From Terfezia claveryi (lineage: Eukaryota > Ascomycota > Pezizomycetes > Pezizales > Pezizaceae): a stretch of 26,941 nt of DNA. Made by a program: the position numbers and the translations under genes. This document shows positions 10,258-17,972 of the stretch, piece after piece. The stretch spans positions 1 through 26,941 of the forward strand of contig WHUX01000440.1 of NCBI GenBank assembly GCA_015179025.1, written 5' to 3'. Below the pieces are notes generated by a model, which did no database searches, was not told the origin of the DNA, and saw nothing but the letters and a program-made list of their open reading frames with translations. Every line of letters begins with the position of its first letter. The first letter of the stretch is position 1.

Positions 10258-11410
10258 AGAGATTGTCGGTGGTGGTATCGGGAGAGGCAGTGGGGGTAGT
10301 ACCGGCTACAGCCAACTTTTTATTTTCAGCTGAGACCGGGCAGACTGTCGCCCAATAACCAGATCCTCCACAATACATACACAGGTTATTGTCTCTGCGG
10401 TGTTTGCGGATTTCGGGGGTTAAGGGTCCACGCTTTTTCGTTGTGGTCGAAAGGTCCATGGGTCCAGCGGCGGTACCAACCGAAGTAGAAGGGGATGGTG
10501 AACGGGTAGGGGTCGTGGATTGGTTGGAGCCGGAGGCTCTAAGAGGGTGTTGGGTGCATAGGAGTTTACTGTGGTTGTCCAGCTTAATACAAAGCTGGAC
10601 AAATTCATCGAAAGATTCTGGGGGAGAGGCTTGATAGGAAAGGGCTATTTTGAGCCCGGTATTAGCCCCGTTGGAAAAGAAGGATATTTTAGTCCTATTA
10701 TCGTAGGCTAAAATTGTCGCATGAGTTGCAAACTCAGCATGGTAAGAGGAACAATCGCGGTCTCCTTGGCAGAGATTAAGCAATTTGTGTTCTGCAGTGG
10801 CGCGAGCATCGGGATTGTCGTAGGTATTTTTCAATGCCATAGCGAAGGCTTCATAAGTAGGGAAATCAACGGTCCCACTTGTTTTGTTGAGGTGGGGCTC
10901 AAACCAATCGGCAGCAGATCCAAAGAGGTAGGAAGCAGCATAGGCAATTTTGGCTGCTTCACTAGTATATCGAGAGGGATCGGAGGAGAACACCAAAGAA
11001 AGCTTGGTGAGAAATCGAGTGAATTTTGATCGAGTGCCATCAAAATTCTCAGGCTCATGGACTTTAGGGGCACGAGTGGAGGTAGGCGCTGAAGCGCGGT
11101 CATGGAGGAGGCTTGGGAGGGTTAAGCCATATTGATATCCACGGTTATAATAGATCCAGAGTGACTCAGTTGAGGTAGAAGTGCCTATGAGTGGTTGAGC
11201 GAAAGTTGATGGTACTCCTTGTGCTGACTGTATGCCAGCACCATGAGCTGTATGAATGGCAGTGAAAAATAAGGCGGGAGTTCCTGCAGGAATATGTGGT
11301 AGAGCAGAAGGAAGGGTATTGTCAGTTTGGAGGGCAGTGACCAAGGTGTGCCACATAGCAATTTCAGAAGGTGGAGCGGAGCCGGAGGCCTCCATACGTG
11401 CTTCGGACAT
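10220..11410 (-). CDS. gag of G (396 aa)
   Basis: Gag forms the particle and binds element RNA. The frame is intact from ATG 11410, 38 bases after the 5' LTR, to TGA at 10220. The middle (about residues 110-270) has the retrotransposon gag fold signature with HEPENFDGTRSKFTRFLTKL, AASYLFGSAADWFEP and TYEAFAMALKNTYDNPD. The region after residue 290 is Pro/Ser/Thr-rich. The nucleocapsid knuckle at 10383-10342 reads CMYCGGSGYWATVC: the His of C-x2-C-x4-H-x4-C is Tyr, a CAT-to-TAT type change that should weaken zinc binding. Pol follows in the +1 frame and overlaps the gag end. It is the only uninterrupted gene of the element. Confidence 0.9.
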   Translation of the reverse strand: MSEARMEASGSAPPSEIAMWHTLVTALQTDNTLPSALPHIPAGTPALFFTAIHTAHGAGIQSAQGVPSTFAQPLIGTSTSTESLWIYYNRGYQYGLTLPSLLHDRASAPTSTRAPKVHEPENFDGTRSKFTRFLTKLSLVFSSDPSRYTSEAAKIAYAASYLFGSAADWFEPHLNKTSGTVDFPTYEAFAMALKNTYDNPDARATAEHKLLNLCQGDRDCSSYHAEFATHATILAYDNRTKISFFSNGANTGLKIALSYQASPPESFDEFVQLCIKLDNHSKLLCTQHPLRASGSNQSTTPTRSPSPSTSVGTAAGPMDLSTTTKKRGPLTPEIRKHRRDNNLCMYCGGSGYWATVCPVSAENKKLAVAGTTPTASPDTTTDNLFELSKTNVLFDQ

Positions 11411-11519
11411 ATTTATTTGTAGCAGAGACTATATATGACGCAACAAAATGTTATGGACGGAGGTTGGAAGGTAATTCCCGCATCGACGTGGTAAACAACG
11501 ACTTATTCTGGTTCGGGGT

Positions 11520-11541
11520 ATCACCTGCGATCGCAGGTGAT
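11520..11541. repeat. 22-bp palindrome in right LTR of G
   Basis: Identical to the copy at 5529-5550. It lies downstream of the TATA box, so it would be in the transcribed part of the 5' LTR and could fold as an RNA hairpin. Confidence 0.9.
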
Positions 11542-11785
11542 GGATGCGAGTGTCAAGGTATCGTACACGTAGGGAGCTCTACGTGTGTGATCAGGTGTCT
11601 AGGGACTTCGAGCGAAACCAAAGTCGAGCGAGGTATCGAGGTCAAGGTCGAGAAGGCGAGGTAGTCTGAGCTACTCTCAAGAACAGTGGTGTAGATATAT
11701 TCGTATAACAACTAGGTACAGGAAGGTAGACAAGTTGTTGCGTGGGGGAAGAAAGAAACAGAATTCAGATGGCAAGAACAGGCTT

Positions 11786-11793
11786 CTTTTATA
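11786..11793 (-). promoter_or_regulatory. TATA box of G 5' LTR
   Basis: On the minus strand the sequence is TATAAAAG, embedded in TCTATAAAAGAAGCC, about 340 bases before the LTR/interior junction. The left LTR keeps the same box. Confidence 0.6.
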
Positions 11794-12044
11794 GAGATCC
11801 TGTCTCCATCTCGAACAACACCTTTTTGGCTAACACAATAGTCTAGACAAAGCATAACGGAAGATGAACACGCAAGCCAGCTCACGGATATACGGATCCT
11901 GTGAGATCGTCGAGAACGAGGCGTCTGGCAATAACGGATAACGCTAGTGCGAACAGAAGACCTGAAGAATTGTATATAAGCGAAGGTGAAATTTCTGATA
12001 AGCTAAAGAAAGAGTTTTGAGCGAGAGCAGGTTGTTCCCAATCT

Positions 12045-12246
12045 GAGAGTTGTGCCAGTTTTGGTTCGACTCTCAAATAAGGTCTGGGTCAAAATAGGGT
12101 TCAAGGGTTTCCGGGGTATTTCCTAAATCTGAGAGTCATGCCAGTTTTGGTTCGACTTTCAAATAAGGTTTAGGTCAAAATAGGGTTCGAGGGTTTTCCA
12201 GGGTATTTCCTAGTTTGAGAGTCGTGCCAGTTTTGGTTCGACTCTC
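12045..12246. repeat. 86-bp tandem hairpin repeats in right LTR of G
   Basis: Units start at 12045, 12131 and 12217, the same 86-bp period and hairpins as in the left LTR. Several stem positions differ by single transitions (GAGAGTTG, GAGAGTCA, CGACTTTC). Confidence 0.88.
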
Positions 12247-12416
12247 AAGTGTCAAATCCATAAGCGAGCGACTAGGACTTCCGGGATGCGGTCGGATGTT
12301 AGCTAGCCAGGAGAGGCAGGGTCGAGAACATAGTCACATGATATACTTTGGCAAGTGCGTGGGTTGCCGGCGATATCGATCAGGGTCAGAATGGTGATTC
12401 AAGAGGGTTCATAACA

Positions 12417-12421
12417 GTACT
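12417..12421. repeat. target-site duplication of G, right copy (GTACT)
   Basis: GTACT matches 5453-5457. The final T doubles as the first base of the X right LTR. Confidence 0.9.
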
Positions 12422-12697
12422 GTTATGGCTGAGATTATGCAGACTGGGCCGGCGCCACCCAATGGTGGGTGGCCTGAAGTCAACCCCACTTTCCTATATA
12501 TTTGCCTATGTCTTGTATCTAGTTCTTGTTCTCTAAGACTCAAGCGAAGTCTTGTATCACTGGGTTACTTTACTTTATCGAATGAATCAGTCTATATTCT
12601 TTGCACTATGTACCCAGTTAAGCCCGAGCAAGTGATTTTATCCCTATATATCAATATTCCGACAGATATCACCGTGATCGCTAGCTCACCTCTAACA
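12421..12697 (+). repeat. right (3') LTR of X
   Basis: The LTR is 277 bp with intact ends TGTTA/TAACA. It is the same length as the left LTR at 4117-4393, with about 21 differences by eye. The G element sits at its left end. Confidence 0.85.
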
Positions 12698-12931
12698 ATG
12701 TTAGATAGGGATCCAATAATAGTACGAGGGACAGGGTCTATATATACATAATTCTGTTAGGGCAAGTGGGAGAATAAGCTTCCCAAAATCTCTATCTCAG
12801 AAGTCAAGCAAAGCAATGATAACAACAACCCATTACCTACAATCACAGGTGATGACAAAGACAACAATAGTAATAACCCATCACCTATGTCATAGGTGCT
12901 GGTAAGGACAACTGAATATATGGTTGTAACA
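12698..12931 (-). repeat. remainder of the 5' LTR of element B (after X target duplication)
   Basis: 12698-12702 is the second ATGTT copy and 12703-12931 continues the B LTR, which ends TTGTAACA. Joined to 4113-4116 it gives a 233-bp LTR with TGTTA/TAACA ends, aligned to the A LTR. It holds two decayed palindromes (12832-12853 and 12880-12900). The outer flank starts GACAC (12932), the predicted target duplication of B. Confidence 0.78.
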
Positions 12932-12969
12932 GACACTGGGAGATATTCTGCCAATTATGGAGATACATC

Positions 12970-13012
12970 TTGTCTCCAGTAGCAATACTGTCTCTAAAGA
13001 TACTGGAGACAA
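12970..13012. repeat. 12-bp perfect inverted repeat
   Basis: TTGTCTCCAGTA (12970-12981) and TACTGGAGACAA (13001-13012) are exact inverted copies around a 19-base spacer. It could be the ends of a very small or deleted DNA element, or a hairpin. It lies 38 bases outside the B LTR. Confidence 0.7.
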
Positions 13013-13167
13013 ACTATTTTCCTTCTTGATGTAATAAGTATATAAGTAGAAGTAAATAATTGTTAGGGTACCTAGTAATAGTATTATAGTATAATAAAAT
13101 TATTTCTAATATATACTATAATATATTTCAAGATTTAGTATTTCCTATTATTATAATAGAAATATAT
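13013..13167. other. AT-rich spacer
   Basis: Very AT-rich sequence between the hairpin and the copia relic. It is possibly further decayed copia sequence. No gene is visible. Confidence 0.5.
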
Positions 13168-13555
13168 TCAGCTTTTTAATAAAGAATAGAATTCAGTTGC
13201 TATTTTTCCTTCACAAGTTTGCTTAAAAGTATTCAATATCTCTTTAGCTTTTTCTACTATAGTAATTTAGCTGCAAACTTAAGCTTCACTATTTTTTAGA
13301 ATAGTCAGAAGGATGTAGTGATTTCTATCTAGCTATTCTTGTAGCTTGTCTAGGGGTTTTTGACATGTTCCTCCGATAATATCCTATGCTTGATAATCTC
13401 CTTGTTGAATCATTTGGAAGTAGAGTTTCATGGTTGTAACCCATTCAGGGTAATTGTCTGATCCATTCAGTTTGGTTATGAAGGTAGTTAGGTGCGTGTT
13501 TTTGGGGCCTCGCTGAATCATTGCCTGACCCCGAGGCTTCTAAAGAGCTGGCCAT
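13168..13555 (-). pseudogene. Ty1/copia-type gag relic
   Basis: From ATG 13555 (MASSLEASGSGNDSARPQ), and after a one-base frame change near 13500, the minus strand reads TKLNGSDNYPEWVTTMKLYF, the hallmark start of copia gag (KL.G.NY..W...M...L). It continues with GGTCQKPLDKLQE and, after stops, IVEKAKEILNTFKQTCEG, which matches the helix before the usual Lys/Glu-rich segment. Several stops and shifts show it is dead. The minus-strand sequence just upstream (about 13745-13605) has a TATATATA box and could be its 5' LTR, but I could not set LTR borders. No pol follows. Confidence 0.65.
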
Positions 13556-13864
13556 TGTATCTTGGGGTGTCGGTATTTTGTGTGCTTTGGAGCGCCGGGC
13601 TCATATCTCGTAAGGATTATGAGATCTACAAATATGAACGTAGTTTGTAGGAGAGATGTATTGCTTAATTGATCTATATCCCCTGCTTTAGGGGTTTCTA
13701 GCAGTCTATATATACATGTCTCGCCCGTATTCACACATGTAAGTTATATGCCTTCATATGGCTTATCCACATGCCTCTATCCACATGTTGTTGGCGTACC
13801 TGTTGGCGTATATACATGTTTACACATGTATTGGAAGAGTATTCCTTACAATATGTATCTTAGG

Positions 13865-14153
13865 AGGTCATGCCTTCGCGGCCTATATACATATATCCCA
13901 GAAACTCATGCATTCCCGGCTTGTATATATATGTGCGAGAAACTCATATATTCGAGGCTTATAGTATAGAGGCCGCGAAAGCATGAATTCCCTGGATATA
14001 TATATATATATATATATAAGCCTCGAAAGCACGAATTCCACGCATATAAAGTAGCCAGCGAAGGCATGAATTCCATGCATATATATAGCCAGCGAAGGCA
14101 TGAATTCCATGCATATATATAGGCCGCAAAGGCATGAATTCCATATATATACC
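13865..14153. repeat. minisatellite with inverted arms (TATATA/GGCATGAATTCC units)
   Basis: The right half (13975-14153) repeats a unit of about 34 bp: GGCATGAATTCCATGCATAT plus ATATAGCCAGCGAA. The two best copies lie at about 14060-14130, with weaker ones before. The left half has reverse-complement units: CATGCCTTCGCGGCCTATAT (about 13871-13890) pairs with the TATATAGGCCGCAAAGGCATG region at about 14113-14133. An alternating TA run lies at about 13996-14017. Small reading frames over it are repeat translations (IYMHGIHAFAGYI-like) and not genes. Confidence 0.8.
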
Positions 14154-14159
14154 GGCTGG

Positions 14160-14912
14160 CCAACATATCTCCAAACCCAACAAAGGAAACTGTTGCCATT
14201 CCCATCCCTCGCACGTTACCCTCAATCTCCCTTAACTTCCTACCCATCACAGCAGGGGGAAGTTAAAAACATCTCTTAGTTGTACAAAGTTTTTTTGCTT
14301 CGTTTGCCTCCCTGTAATCTGAGAGTGAGGCAGATTGGTGGTGTGGTTAATCAGTTGATTGTGATGGAGGGTTGTGTAGGGTGTGATAGTACGCTGGTCC
14401 TTCCTGCGCAAAGCGTCTTTAAGATCGGCACTACTCCCCTCCTCAACAGCCCCCTCCTCACAAAAAAACAAAAGGTCAGTCGATTTATAATAACCGCGTA
14501 CGAACCATCTAGCTCACTGGAGCTTAAGAAGAAGTGGAGGGTGGTGGGTCATGGTGATGGTGGCGGGCGGGGAGCTAAAGAATACCTAGATGTACGTGCC
14601 CAACCAGACTACAAGTAGATACAAGAAGTAACATCCCACCTAATATAGCCTCAATTGAATAGAGGTGTACTTTATGGGACATATATCTACTGATGTTTGA
14701 ACTGGCTTGCACGGCAAGATCTGCCTCCTCCGCCCGTATGGAAATCTCAGATAAGTATCTTGAAACAAGTTAAGTACACCATACCATGCCATATCCCCGA
14801 GCTCGAGCCTTGGTCTCCGCGTAAAAGAATGCGGGAATAATTAGCCATTATTGTGAACAGCATATACACACATACACAACGAAACAAAAAAAAAAGTTCC
14901 TCCCAGTGATTT
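14160..14912. other. intergenic, 3' side of DPM1
   Basis: No supported gene. The left part (14160-14640) has short frames without codon or family signal. The right part should contain the DPM1 3' UTR, which is AT-rich with an A run at 14886-14895. Confidence 0.5.
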
Positions 14913-16352
<1,440 letters not shown>

Positions 16353-17305
16353 TTATTCATTAGTTACCAAAATCCTTATCCCATTATTGTGTGGGAAACA
16401 GTTTTTTTTTTTTTTTTTTTTTTTTTCCGGAGGGAGGCGTACATCGGGCTTTGTATGTACAGGCGTTGATAGTGATTGTTGTTGTCCTTGCCTCAAATTC
16501 TCTCTTCCCGTCACGCGGAGCTTCAAACCTGCAAGGCCGTGGTCGCCGAACCAGAGGATGCGGTCTTTATCCCAAACCCCAGTATCATCAACGATATTGA
16601 CACTCTCATCAGTATCATGCATTAATGGTGCCTCAGAAGCACCGAATAGCTCCACTGTCCGTTCCGCCGCGCGCATAAGCCACGTGTGAGGGACATATAT
16701 GGTTTTATCAAAGACCTCAATTGCGCTGGTAAGGAGCCTTGAAGACTCGGCTCTGACGAGGGAGGAGTGCACTGTTAGGGGGGTGGTGAAGGCCGCAGAG
16801 AAGAAGGGAAGGGTGGTGGTGGGGATGAGTGATGGGGTTGGAATGAATGGCAGGGCGTGCTTAAAGCGGAAGTGACAATAGAGGCTACCTATTGGAATGG
16901 AATTGGGAGTTGTGGAGGCGGTGGCGGAGGTGAAGGTGGAGGAGGTTGCGGGGGGGAGGGGGGCATCACTCCTCCTACAGGTGCCCAGATATGTACAGTG
17001 TAGAACGGGAGTAGCAACCCTCTCGCCTGGAGGATAGCACTCGAAGGTGAGGTAATGATTCTCGAGGGCTAGTGCCGTGTTGATGCGGCGATGGAGGAGG
17101 TGTATTGTCAACACCTGGATGCGGAGGGACAGCGGGAGGAGGCGTAGCAGGGCTAGAGAGGGGAGGTAACTGAGAATATGTGTGAGAAGCTGGGAGACTA
17201 TAGTGTTAGCCAGCGGGTATGTGTCGATTTGCGAGGGGGATGTGGGAAAGTGTTAATATTTTGGGATGAAGGTACCTCGTTAGGGAGAGATGAGAGAGTG
17301 GCCAT
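16353..17305 (-). CDS. F-box domain protein (tentative model)
   Basis: A probable SCF ubiquitin ligase adaptor. Exon 1 (17305-17276) encodes MATLSSLPNE; an 86-nt intron (GTACCT ... GCTAAC ... CCCAG, 17275-17190) joins it to LLTHILSYLPSLALLRLLPL. The result LPNELLTHILSYLP is a good F-box helix start at residues 7-20, and neither exon alone shows it, which supports the splice. The rest has INTALALENHYLTFECYPPG, a cysteine-containing LHCTYLGTC and IYVPHTWLMRAAERTVELFG. I cannot name its substrate. The 3' end is doubtful: a 25-base homopolymer (16402-16426) adds about eight Lys and a 21-residue tail without character. The true end may be earlier, or a further intron or sequencing error may exist. 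About 288 aa as drawn. Confidence 0.65.
16402..16426. repeat. 25-base T homopolymer
   Basis: An uninterrupted run of 25 T on the plus strand (poly-A on the coding strand of the F-box gene) near the end of its reading frame. Confidence 0.9.
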
Positions 17306-17972
17306 GGTGAGTGGGATATTATGTTGTGATGTGGGGTAGTTGTATTTGTAATGCTGAGGGTATTGTGGCATATAAATTATGCGAAAGGTCTCATTATGCT
17401 CACGTTATTAAGTATGCAGGTAGCACGGGTTTCTTAGATGGTCAGCTGACTGCACTAATGGGACTACGTTTACGCTAACCATTTGGCGTAGTTCATGCCA
17501 AGGGGGACTTGTGCCAACCAGACTAATATTCTAGACTAATATTAATATTACTTGTGTACTACTATTTACCGTAAACGTGACAAGTCGCTTCAGCTGTTGT
17601 TGTGCCAAGCCTTTTCCTTCTCCGCGGCAAATCATAAGGCTACAGAAAGTACATACTATACCGAGGCTCGGTCTGTGATCAAGTGAGAGGTGCTTTGAAA
17701 CAAAAAAGCCCAAGTACATATATAGATACCTAGATATCTATCTTCATTGTCTTTAAACTCGTCTTGCAATTAACCAAGCAGATGCAGGTGATTTAACTTC
17801 GTCACCAACATCATATCCACTCTACGTTGGTTATACCGGTTTCCGCTTTCACGTGTCAAGCAACTCCAAAGGCCTTACTTATTGCAGCACCCTACATTCA
17901 TCCTTTCCTTGCCTTCACACATCGTGAGCTCAAACCCCCATACGTACGATTCCATACAGAAAGATTACCATA
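17306..17972. promoter_or_regulatory. divergent intergenic region, F-box gene / FOX2
   Basis: This 667-bp stretch must hold the promoters of two divergently transcribed genes. No TATA box is obvious for FOX2. One palindromic CCGAGG site is listed separately. A short direct repeat, GACTAATATT (about 17520-17545), lies in the middle. No gene is seen. Confidence 0.6.
17661..17671. promoter_or_regulatory. CCGAGG-type fatty-acid response site upstream of FOX2
   Basis: CCGAGGCTCGG is a perfect palindrome holding the CCGAGG/CCTCGG hexamer. That hexamer is the known target of the fungal zinc-cluster regulators FarA/FarB, which switch on peroxisomal beta-oxidation genes with fatty acids. It lies about 300 bases before the FOX2 start. 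One hexamer can occur by chance; the location before a beta-oxidation gene makes it credible. Confidence 0.5.

Larger units (their letters stand above)
5458..12416 (-). mobile_element. full-length Ty3/gypsy chromovirus G
   Basis: This 6,959-bp element lies on the minus strand: 5' LTR 12416-11449, gag 11410-10220, pol (protease, RT, RNase H, integrase, chromodomain) about 10257-6494, polypurine tract 6443-6429, 3' LTR 6428-5458. The LTRs have inverted ends (TGTTATG/CATAACA in the right copy) and the element is flanked by a 5-bp duplication GTACT. The two LTRs differ at roughly 40 sites by eye, nearly all transitions. Gag is open but pol has one frameshift and eight in-frame stops, so this copy cannot move by itself. 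It interrupts element X. Confidence 0.93.
11449..12416 (-). repeat. right LTR (5' LTR) of G
   Basis: The LTR is 968 bp, TGTTATGG to CATAACA on the plus strand, with a 7-bp inverted end. As the 5' LTR it should drive transcription leftward. A minus-strand TATAAAAG lies at 11793-11786, the palindrome at 11520-11541 and the 86-bp repeats at 12045-12246. The element interior that follows begins TTTTGTTGCG, not a TGG-type tRNA primer site. Confidence 0.92.
4117..12697 (+). mobile_element. short non-autonomous LTR element X, split by element G
   Basis: X consists of two 277-bp LTRs (4117-4393 and 12421-12697) and an internal region of only about 1.06 kb (4394-5456). Without G it would be about 1.6 kb. 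A polypurine tract (GTAGAGGGGGAGTAC, 5442-5456) directly precedes the start of the right LTR, which gives plus orientation. No gag or pol similarity is visible, so it would depend on enzymes of another element. Its tract and LTR start (GGGAGTAC/TGTTATGG) resemble those of G (GGGAGCTAC/TGTTACG), so a chromovirus-like helper is plausible. By eye the two LTRs differ at about 21 of 277 positions, mostly transitions. Confidence 0.8.

Noticed and set aside
12425..12751. 108-codon plus frame (and the twin frame at 3917-4243)
   Set aside because: Both frames lie across the X LTR or the B leader and X LTR; their similarity is due to the LTR copies, and neither resembles a protein family.
13883..14250. 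Overlapping minus-strand frames with IYMHGIHAFAGYIYAW-like repeats as a repeat protein
   Set aside because: All three frames are open across an AT-rich minisatellite, which is expected by chance; no start context, splice or family signal.
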